Positions 58,201-64,000 of a stretch of 64,000 nucleotides of DNA are shown here, in pieces. Source of the DNA: Pseudonocardia autotrophica (lineage in GTDB: Bacteria; Actinomycetota; Actinomycetes; Mycobacteriales; Pseudonocardiaceae); contig NZ_AP018920.1 of assembly GCF_003945385.1 (NCBI RefSeq), positions 2,914,001 to 2,978,000 of the forward strand, given 5' to 3'. The first letter of the stretch is position 1; each line of letters opens with the position of its first letter. The notes under the pieces were generated by a model. That model saw only the letters and a list, made by a program, of their open reading frames with translations. It did not search any database and had not been told where the DNA came from. A program made the translations under genes and the position numbers.

Positions 58201-58665
58201 AGCCGCCACCAGCGGGAACGCGATCCAGGCCGGCCAGAACACCAGTCCGGCGGCGATCCACGCCAGCGCCGAGCGGAGCACCGCACGCCCGGTCTCCCAG
58301 CCGATCCGCCGGATGAGCTGCGCGAGCTGGCGGGAGTCGTCGTCGACCCGGTCCAGGAGCTCGCCGACCGCCTGGTCCTCGAGCCGGGGGAGCGGCTGGG
58401 CGAAGGCGGAGTCCACCAGGTCGGCCCGCAGCCGGCCCTCGGCCCGGCCGACGACCCCGGCGAACAGCACCCGCCCGACGGTGTCCAGCAGGGCCGCGCC
58501 GAGCAGCAGCCCGGCGAGCGCCATGACCAGGGTCGCGGTCGGGCCGGCGGCGACCTGCCCGACGACGGTCGCCGCGATCGCCTCGGCCGCCGCGGCGAGC
58601 ACGGCCGCCCCGATCGCGACGGCGGAGGCCGGTCCGCCGAGCCGCCGCCACGTCAGCGCTCGCAC
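55210..58665 (-). CDS. Fused ABC exporter (TMD-NBD-TMD-NBD) with one degenerate ATP site
   Basis: This 1151-aa protein is a single-chain version of a heterodimeric exporter. NBD1 has Walker A GRTGSGKST (~352-360), Walker B VVVLDEAT with Glu, H-loop VVAHRLS, but signature LSAGEQQ. NBD2 has Walker A GQVGSGKSS, Walker B LIVADDVSSA with Asp in place of the catalytic Glu, no H-loop His (IGASTKRA), but a canonical LSGGQ. Thus one composite site is normal and the other degenerate, as in TM287/288. Substrate unknown. The GTG start overlaps no neighbour. Confidence 0.9.
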   Translation of the reverse strand: MRALTWRRLGGPASAVAIGAAVLAAAAEAIAATVVGQVAAGPTATLVMALAGLLLGAALLDTVGRVLFAGVVGRAEGRLRADLVDSAFAQPLPRLEDQAVGELLDRVDDDSRQLAQLIRRIGWETGRAVLRSALAWIAAGLVFWPAWIAFPLVAALVVLVVRPLTPLLARCKIAEEIAWSDHSAQLEEAIAGQDDVRTSLGQPHVVRGYAIRAAAVIARVHATCIVATQVGLRAGFVAHALLGAVAIGGVWLVAGDPGGIAALVTLWILVTAFVSQVDAIVDRMPDIQAGIGALTRVRSLLLAEREPDGGLPLPDAPADVRLRGLTAGYDGGFRLAGIDLTVPAGTTCALVGRTGSGKSTIAKVLSRAIEPPHGQVLIGGRDVRTIALDDLRRGVGVVTQRTEILATTLAGNITLLDPAVPRDAVRAAVSALGLDGWVGALPDGLDTRLGVGGITLSAGEQQLVAFARLLVRDVAVVVLDEATARMDPRTEERVTRAAQALLAGRTGIVVAHRLSTIRRADTVAVLEDGRLVEHGDRAQLAAGSGHYAELLASTGEPDRPAPESHDPSDDPAEDGLLHRSARRPAPVPAPVPVPKLWWTTLRLAFVHPRWGLVGGAMFSIATLAGATGVVTGWLWGQVAAALQGGATPWGPALVLTGVLLLFPVWIAVAFRTYPRWWTATTLRLRLAVLRGQTMQHRGVRAPAGEVVARALDSDRMVLYVDRWVDVVNSVIVVTVAGLIAGDVRVAAVIGVFLLLCAGVAAVGAPFAGRAGRAAADARARFGTSLGSALDAARTVKLAAATGVLQQHLGQVDARRVRATVREYRIRVLLEGVPGVLMQAAVVLTWAMYLTGRWDLAVAILVSTTLNGAGFLGQVCAAAVTEAPIARRWLRAITPFAGPAEPTRLPAGVDVVAGRAPDPPPVPRERLRRLTLEKVTAVHDDGTVGVEGVDLDVDAGELVLITGQVGSGKSSLLAGLAGLVGYEGVIRWNGRGVDDPEGFLRPGQVGYVGQVPRVLSGSFDDNIALSHRRPVATAVDDARLARDVSSAGGPDAVVGHRGIRLSGGQVQRLAMARALATGAELIVADDVSSALDVRTEIELWAALRRRGSTVIGASTKRAALARADRVLVLDRGRVADEGPWDELAARWSHLAG

Positions 58666-58826
58666 CAGACACCCCCGGGACCGGACCGTGCAGGCACGGG
58701 ATCTCCGGTGCCGGTCCGTGGCCCGACGCTAGCCGGGCGGCGGGCGCGATGCCGCTGGTTTTCCGTGTCCTCTGTGTCCTTCGTGTCCTCTGTAGACTGT
58801 ACGGGCCAGCGGCACCGGCCCGGTCG

Positions 58827-59342
58827 TCACCCGAGGCCGGTGATGATCGCCGGTGGCAGCGCGATGTCGAGGGCGACCACGACGACGTTGAGCAGCACCG
58901 CGAAGACCGCCGTGGCCGGCACCACGAACTTCCAGCTCAACCCGGACTGGAGGCGGGTCACCGCGACCAGCCACAGCAGCGCGGCGAAGAAGAACGGTAT
59001 GAACAGCGCCAGCACCGGCAGCGCGATCAGCCACCCGGTCCAGGCCAGCGCCCGCATCCCGACGCTCGGACCGGCCGGCCCGGTGCCGGGCTCCCCGGAG
59101 CCCCGGCCGTCGTCGAGCGAGGCACCGATGTCGGTGATGTCGCCGTCGACGACCGGTGCTCCGCGCCGCAGCTTGATCAGGTCGACGGCGAGCGAATAGC
59201 CGGCGACCAGCGAGCCGGCGACGGTGACGAAGGCCGGGAACCAGTAGGTGGGCGTGTGCAGTGAGCTCAGCGACAGCGTCGCGGCGGCGAGGAAACCGGC
59301 CAGCACGGCGACCCCGACGGCGATCCGGGTCCGGTCAAGCAT
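58827..59342 (-). CDS. tctB: Tripartite tricarboxylate transporter small membrane subunit TctB
   Basis: This 171-aa, four-helix protein has hydrophobic segments at ~7-25, ~36-55, ~101-125 and ~138-165, with a polar loop in the middle. It overlaps tctA by eight bases and follows it, the standard TctA-TctB arrangement. It works with TctA as the membrane part of a solute-binding-protein-dependent symporter for carboxylates. Confidence 0.85.
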   Translation of the reverse strand: MLDRTRIAVGVAVLAGFLAAATLSLSSLHTPTYWFPAFVTVAGSLVAGYSLAVDLIKLRRGAPVVDGDITDIGASLDDGRGSGEPGTGPAGPSVGMRALAWTGWLIALPVLALFIPFFFAALLWLVAVTRLQSGLSWKFVVPATAVFAVLLNVVVVALDIALPPAIITGLG

Positions 59343-60867
59343 TCGTCCTCCGATCGTCGCTGCCGCCGTCGGCCTGTGCGGTCGCCCGGTCGAGCACGGC
59401 GCCGGGACCGGCGCCGGTGAAGCTGCTGGCGATCGTGATCGCCGCTATCCCGAGGATCACCAGCACGGACGGCCAGAGCAGCCAGTCCCATCCGTAGCGG
59501 CTGACCGAGAGCCACAGGTAGTTCTCCGCGGCGGGGCCCAGCACGAAGCCGATCAGCAGCGGCGGACGCGGCCACTTCATGGCCTGCATCAGCCAGGCCA
59601 GCAGCCCGATCACGACGACGGCGACGAGATCGCCCCACCGGCGTCCCGACTGGTACCCGGCGACCAGCATGATGACCAGCAGGAACGGGGCGTAGGTCCG
59701 CGGCTGCAGCAGGCTGAGCCTGCTCAGCGGCCCGACCATGCCCATGCAGGCCAGCGCGCCGAGCACGTTGGCCAGCGCCAGCGTCCAGGCGATGACCAGG
59801 ATCAGGTACAGGTTCTCCGGGCGCAGCATGCTGGGGCCGGTGGTGACGCCGATCGTGGCGAGCCCGCCGAGCAGGATCGCCGCGGTGGCGCTGCCCGGGA
59901 TGCCGAACATCAGGGTCGGGACGAGCACCCCGCCGTCCTTGGCGTTGTTCGCGGCCTCCGGGGCGATGACACCACGCACGTCGCCCTTGCCGAAGTTCTC
60001 CCGGTTCTTCCGGGCGAGCCGCTTCGTCCCGCCGTAGGCGATCCAGTCGATCACGCTGCCGCCGATGCCCGGGACGATCCCGAGAAACGTGCCGAGCAGC
60101 GAGTTGCCGATCAGGACGCCTCGGTGACGCAGCGCGGTGAGCGCGCCGCGCAGCACGCCACCCCGGCTGCTCTGCAGCTCCGGGGTGACCGCCTGGCCCT
60201 GGGTGAGCAACGAGAGCACCGACGGCACGGCGAACAGCCCGATCGCGAGGATCAGCAGGTCCAGGCCGTCGTAGAAGTAGAACACGTTGCCGACGAAGCG
60301 GTACTCGCCGGTCATCGTGGCGCTGCCGATCGAGGCCAGGAACATCCCGCCCAGCGCGGCGACCAGGGACGGTCCGACCGCGCCACGGGTGAGCACCGCG
60401 ATCAGGCTGAGCCCGAGCAGGGTCAGCGCGAGCAGCTGGGGCGAGCCGAAGCCCAGGATCAGCGGCCGGGCGAGCGGGATGAGCAGGAACAGGGTCATCG
60501 CCCCGAGCACCCCGCCCAGCAGGTTCGCCATGAACGACGCACCGAGTGCGAACCTGCCCAGCCCCTGACGGGCCATCGGATAGCCGTCGACGACGGTCGC
60601 CTGGGAGGCCGCCGTCCCCGGTACACCCATCAGGATCGACGGGAAGGTGTCGCCGATCGTGGTCGCCGCCATCAGGCCGATCAGCAGCGCGATCGCGCTG
60701 GCCGGCTCGAGCCCGACGACCAGGGGCAGCAGTACGGCCATACCGGTCAGGCCGCTGAGGCCCGGGATGATGCCCAGCATCACCCCGAGCGCGACCCCGG
60801 TGGCGGTCCAGAGCAGGTGCTGCGGACTGAGCAGGACCTGCAGCGCTTCCAGCGCGGAGACGAGCAT
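59335..60867 (-). CDS. tctA: Tripartite tricarboxylate transporter large membrane subunit TctA
   Basis: This 510-aa protein with ~12 helices has the TctA motifs GVMLGIIPGLSGLTGMAVLL and GTFLGIVPGIGGSVIDWIAYG, plus FPSILMGVPGTAASQATVVDG and KDGGVLVPTLMFGIPGS. The two G-rich motifs are the inverted-repeat signature of the family. Start ATG 60867. Ion-driven uptake of a carboxylic acid. Confidence 0.95.
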   Translation of the reverse strand: MLVSALEALQVLLSPQHLLWTATGVALGVMLGIIPGLSGLTGMAVLLPLVVGLEPASAIALLIGLMAATTIGDTFPSILMGVPGTAASQATVVDGYPMARQGLGRFALGASFMANLLGGVLGAMTLFLLIPLARPLILGFGSPQLLALTLLGLSLIAVLTRGAVGPSLVAALGGMFLASIGSATMTGEYRFVGNVFYFYDGLDLLILAIGLFAVPSVLSLLTQGQAVTPELQSSRGGVLRGALTALRHRGVLIGNSLLGTFLGIVPGIGGSVIDWIAYGGTKRLARKNRENFGKGDVRGVIAPEAANNAKDGGVLVPTLMFGIPGSATAAILLGGLATIGVTTGPSMLRPENLYLILVIAWTLALANVLGALACMGMVGPLSRLSLLQPRTYAPFLLVIMLVAGYQSGRRWGDLVAVVVIGLLAWLMQAMKWPRPPLLIGFVLGPAAENYLWLSVSRYGWDWLLWPSVLVILGIAAITIASSFTGAGPGAVLDRATAQADGGSDDRRTNA

Positions 60868-60871
60868 CGTC

Positions 60872-61978
60872 CTACCGCCTGGAGTCCAGGTAATCCTCGA
60901 CCCACTGCACGGTCTCGGGGGAGAGGTCCTGGATCTGGCCGACCGAGGCCTCCAGCTCGGCACCGACGAGTGGCTCCGGGTCGGCAGCGAGCAATGTCGC
61001 GGCCTCCTCCAGGAAGGCCGGATCGGCGGCCACCGCGGCGGCGGCGTCGGCGGCCGCGGTCCGTGCGGCCTCCGGTGCGTCGCCGTGCATCCAGTAGGTC
61101 CGCAACAGGTTGGTCTGGGTCGCGGTGATCGCGGTGTAGGCCTCCCAGCCGGTGCCGCTCGGCTCCTGGCCGGTCAGCATGGCGTAGGCCTCGGGCATCG
61201 TGGGCAGGTCGGGGAACGCCGGATCGCGCACGACCTCGCCGTCCCGCACGTATCCCTGCACCATGTGCGGGGTGATCTCGCCCTGTTCGGCGAGCGGGAC
61301 GACGTTCTGCGCGTAGTGCGAGGACGTCGAGTTGCCGAGGGTGAGCTCCCCGCGCATCACCGCGGTGGTGATGGCGCCGCCGCCGTCGTAGCCCATCAGC
61401 GGCTCGAACCGGGGCAGACCCAGCTGCTCCAGTGCGAACACCCGCACCGCCTCGGAGGCGTTGAGCTCCATCCCGCCGTAGAAGACCGGCCGGTCGGACG
61501 TCGCCAGCTGGTCGAGCGGTCCGGTGTCACCCGGCCCGTAGAGGATCATGCCGCCGCCGAAGGCCACCACCGGCTGGTAGCCGGCGAGGTCGAACTGGAT
61601 GCCCTCCGGGTCGAAGTGCGACGAGCTGATCAGCCCGCCGCTGCTCATCGCCATGTTCAGCCCGTTGTGCTCGGAACGCTCGTAGGCGTTCATGCCCTCC
61701 TTCTGAGCACCACCGGGAACGTTCTGGATGACGATCGAGGGGTTCCCCTCCAGCTCCGCCGTGAAGTGCTCGGCGAACAACCGGCTGAACCGGTCGGAGG
61801 TGTCGCCGGCGGCGAACGGGACGTACAGCGTGATCTCGTCGTCGGCCGTGTAGAACGGGCCGCCGTCATCGGTGCCGGATCGGGCCTGCTGGGTGTTCGT
61901 GACCCCACAGGCGCCGAGCAGGAGGACGGCGGCGGCGATCACCGCGCCGCCGATGAGGTGTCTACCGCGTCGCACCAT
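60872..61978 (-). CDS. tctC: Tripartite tricarboxylate transporter solute-binding lipoprotein TctC
   Basis: This 368-aa extracytoplasmic binding protein has signal peptide VRRGRHLIGGAVIAAAVLL and lipobox LGAC, so it is lipid-anchored at Cys. The mature protein starts with Asp/Gly-rich residues, then ITLYVPFAAGDTSDRFSRLF and NVPGG...GMNAY, typical of Bug/TctC proteins. It delivers a carboxylate to TctAB and lies four bases from tctA. Confidence 0.85.
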   Translation of the reverse strand: MVRRGRHLIGGAVIAAAVLLLGACGVTNTQQARSGTDDGGPFYTADDEITLYVPFAAGDTSDRFSRLFAEHFTAELEGNPSIVIQNVPGGAQKEGMNAYERSEHNGLNMAMSSGGLISSSHFDPEGIQFDLAGYQPVVAFGGGMILYGPGDTGPLDQLATSDRPVFYGGMELNASEAVRVFALEQLGLPRFEPLMGYDGGGAITTAVMRGELTLGNSTSSHYAQNVVPLAEQGEITPHMVQGYVRDGEVVRDPAFPDLPTMPEAYAMLTGQEPSGTGWEAYTAITATQTNLLRTYWMHGDAPEAARTAAADAAAAVAADPAFLEEAATLLAADPEPLVGAELEASVGQIQDLSPETVQWVEDYLDSRR

Positions 61979-62043
61979 CAAGAATGCTCCATTGCATCGT
62001 CGTAGCGTCGTGCCGATTCGGGTATCGCGGTCGTCCGGACGCC

Positions 62044-63744
62044 TCAGTCCGGCTCGACGATCCAGTCGGTGCGCAGTCCGGTGGTGATGGGCGGGCTGGA
62101 CGTCGGCATCAGCAGGTCCTTGCCGCGGGTCGAGCCGCAGACCGCGATCGAGTACTGCGCCGCGTCCCGGACCACCGGGATCGTGCGTTCGCGCTGCGCG
62201 GCCGCATCCAGCTCGAACAGCCAGTCCCATTCGGGCAGGGTCTTGCCGTCGGCGTGCAGCTTCCGCCAGATCTCGATCACCCGGGCGACCGGCTGGTGGC
62301 CGTACTCGAACAGCAGCTCCTGCAGCCGTTCCCGGTCGATGCCGTCCCGCTGGAGCGCCTCGGCGTGCGGCGGGGCGACCAGCAGCAGCCGGCCGTTGGG
62401 GGAGTGCTTGGCCCCCGAGCCGCCGAACAGGTTGGAGAAGTAGCCGCCGTGCACGGTGTCGAAGGCGCTGATCGAGCGGGCCAGCTGGTCGCCGTCGAGG
62501 TGGCCCTGGAATCCGACGTCGGACTCGCCGAGGGTGATGAAGACCGAGACGGTGTCGTCGTCGGGGCCGAACCCGGCGCCGGTGTGGAACGGGGCCCAGG
62601 GGCTCTCCTCGTCGTTCTCCCGGACGACGACGATGTTCTTGCGGACCGAGCCGATCGTGTCCATGTCCAGCACGCCCGGGTACCAGGCGCCCAGGTTCTT
62701 CAGCGCGAGCACGATCGCCCGCCCGATCCGCAGGTTGACCCGGTTCCGGGCGCCGGGCCCGATGCAGCCCCGGCCGCCGTTGATCCCGAGCGCGCGGGCG
62801 TGCCGCCCGTTCACCAGGACCAGCGGGGCGTGCGCGCTGGTCGACATCAGCATGGTGCGGAACCGGACCCGCTGGGCCGGGTCCTGCATCGCCCGCAGCG
62901 CGGCCTCGACGACGACCATCTCGGCGGCCGTGGTGCCGGCCATCGCGCAGGCGATGGCGATCTTGCGCGGGGTGGCCTGGCCGTTGCCGGGCGGCACCGT
63001 GAACAGCACCTCGTCCGGGTCGGCGCCGATCCGCCGGACCAGCGCGTCGACCGCCTCCGGGGTCGGCGGCAGCAGCGGGTAGCCGTCGCCCCAGTCGCGG
63101 TCCAGGAAGTGGTCGTTGTAGGCGCCGAGCAGCCCGACCGGGTCCGCTCCGGTGAACCGCAGCTCGGCCGGGTCGTCCAGCCCGGCGGGCGGCTCGGCCG
63201 CGTCGGCCGCACCCTCCAGGGTGGCGATGATCCGGTCCAGCGCGTCCAGCGACTGCCGGGTCGACGCCTCGGCGGTGATGTTGTTGTACACCTCGGGGAC
63301 GACGACGGTCTGCACGTTCGGCACGCCGAACGCGCGGGCGCTCGCCGCGATGTCCTCCTCGAAGCCCTTCGAGGCGACCACGACGGCCGGGATCCCGGCG
63401 CGCTCGAGAACGCTGGCGTCGTGGGTGATCCACGAGCTGCACGATCCGCAGTCGGCGGTGCAGGCCACCACCACGTCGCATTCGGCGATCACCTGGTCGA
63501 GCAGTTCGCGGTCGCACGGGATCGAGCCGCTGTAGAACAGTGTCCGGGTCCCGTGCAACCGCTCCTCGATGGCCGAACCGATGGCGCGCAACGCCACATC
63601 GCCGTTCGGCTTGCCGTTCCAGAGCAATCCGACGGTCAGCGAGGAAAGGCTGCGCGGACGGGGTGCCAGATCGGCGAGGTCGGTGCCGTAGCGGTCGGCG
63701 GTCGGGTTCAGTACCCGCATCTCGAATGCGGCGTCGCCGCTCAT
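62044..63744 (-). CDS. UGSC-family protein (Cys form)
   Basis: This 566-aa protein contains ACTADCGSCSSWITHDA with the CGSC motif at ~99-102. The family is named for U/C-GSC, where some members use selenocysteine at the first position; here it is a normal Cys codon. The surrounding Rossmann-like fold and the NGRGCIGPGARNRVNLRIGR-type middle part fit the family. The redox or thiol chemistry is unknown. The ATG at 63744 overlaps the upstream NifU-like gene by ATGA. Followed by the Tct transporter. Confidence 0.75.
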   Translation of the reverse strand: MSGDAAFEMRVLNPTADRYGTDLADLAPRPRSLSSLTVGLLWNGKPNGDVALRAIGSAIEERLHGTRTLFYSGSIPCDRELLDQVIAECDVVVACTADCGSCSSWITHDASVLERAGIPAVVVASKGFEEDIAASARAFGVPNVQTVVVPEVYNNITAEASTRQSLDALDRIIATLEGAADAAEPPAGLDDPAELRFTGADPVGLLGAYNDHFLDRDWGDGYPLLPPTPEAVDALVRRIGADPDEVLFTVPPGNGQATPRKIAIACAMAGTTAAEMVVVEAALRAMQDPAQRVRFRTMLMSTSAHAPLVLVNGRHARALGINGGRGCIGPGARNRVNLRIGRAIVLALKNLGAWYPGVLDMDTIGSVRKNIVVVRENDEESPWAPFHTGAGFGPDDDTVSVFITLGESDVGFQGHLDGDQLARSISAFDTVHGGYFSNLFGGSGAKHSPNGRLLLVAPPHAEALQRDGIDRERLQELLFEYGHQPVARVIEIWRKLHADGKTLPEWDWLFELDAAAQRERTIPVVRDAAQYSIAVCGSTRGKDLLMPTSSPPITTGLRTDWIVEPD

Positions 63745-64000
63745 GTCGCGCTCGGGGTGTCGATGTGCAACGTCTCGACCGGGACGTCGTGTGCCTTCGC
63801 GGCCTCGGTGAGGAATGCCCTGACCATCGCCGCATCGATCGTGCAGGCACTGCACTCGTCGTTGCCCGCTGGGGTGAACGCGACGGTCAGCTGCCGGGAA
63901 TCCGGCTGGTAGTCGGTGAACTCCAGCGATCCGCCGTCGTTCGCGACGATCTTTCCGATGTCTCCTACGACGGTGCGTAGGGCGGTCTCGAACTGATCCA
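63741..64000 (-). CDS. NifU-like C-terminal domain protein, 5' end off window
   Basis: The visible 85 residues have FTDYQPDSRQLTVAFTPAG and ECSACTIDAAMVRAFL, the CxxC iron-sulfur-binding motif of NifU C-terminal (Nfu) domains. The stop overlaps the UGSC gene as ATGA. The frame is open at the window edge, so the start is missing. It may deliver iron-sulfur clusters to the pathway, which is inference. Confidence 0.75.
   Translation of the reverse strand, partial: DQFETALRTVVGDIGKIVANDGGSLEFTDYQPDSRQLTVAFTPAGNDECSACTIDAAMVRAFLTEAAKAHDVPVETLHIDTPSAT

Noticed and set aside
59248..61128. 626-aa Arg/Gln/His-rich plus-strand open frame
   Set aside because: It is antisense to the TctA/TctB genes and consists of low-complexity residues typical of reversed membrane-protein codons.
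62338..63744. Selenocysteine (TGA) in the UGSC motif
   Set aside because: The motif position is an ordinary Cys codon and the frame has no internal TGA, so no selenocysteine insertion is needed.

Overview
High-GC actinobacterial DNA. Leaderless and GTG-started genes, a WhiB-like and an SsgA-like regulator, DUF397 proteins, a QsdR-type TetR regulator and salicylyl-CoA-hydroxylase-like flavoproteins all fit a Pseudonocardiaceae-like host. The genus is inference; no rRNA or tRNA gene is visible to confirm it.

Positions 1 to about 30,165 are the right-hand part of an integrated temperate phage (or phage-derived element). Its left part, with terminase, capsid and most tail genes, lies off the window. 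From left to right: the end of the late region (tail protein, 403-927); small accessory genes with Zn-ribbon and HTH proteins; the replication module (DnaB-type helicase and an initiator that carries 21-bp-spaced palindromic iterons); the recombination module (SSB, RecT, YqaJ-like exonuclease, DnaQ-like exonuclease); a host-takeover/regulatory block (SsgA-like, LuxR-type HTH, WhiB-like, Ala-repeat protein); a second long leftward operon (dCTP deaminase, a small membrane M41-like protease, a broken HIT protein, several modular unknowns, a second Ala-repeat protein, tiny membrane and Zn proteins); the immunity region with divergent XRE regulators (27,088-28,264); and the AlpA-like excisionase and tyrosine integrase at the right end. 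Nearly all genes run leftwards and overlap by ATGA/GTGA, so they form long translationally coupled operons. Four near-identical promoter boxes (17,949; 26,346; 27,364; 28,892) appear to drive them, three as leaderless starts.

Two insertion sequences have each broken a phage nuclease gene: an IS3-family element (4102-5482) splits a PD-(D/E)XK nuclease, and an IS701-family element (9233-10666) splits an HNH nuclease. Removing each element together with one target-duplication copy restores a single open frame, so both are recent, simple insertions.

The phage right end abuts an alpha/beta hydrolase (MetX-like fold) that lacks its N-terminus, so the attachment site appears to lie inside that host gene. 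From 31 kb on is ordinary chromosome: an HSL-type esterase divergent from a TetR/QsdR regulator; MFS exporters; a pair of Pro-rich/repeat cell-envelope proteins; a TPP enzyme coupled to a tartrate-dehydrogenase-like enzyme; cell-surface polysaccharide genes (glycosyltransferase, ATP-grasp, flippase); two tandem flavin monooxygenases; an amino-acid permease; a secreted serine-hydrolase-like protein; a CDF metal exporter; a frameshifted hydrolase; a fused four-domain ABC exporter with one degenerate ATP site; and a leftward operon of a tripartite tricarboxylate transporter (TctCAB), a UGSC-family protein and a NifU-like protein cut by the window end. No intergenic stretch exceeds about 300 bases.
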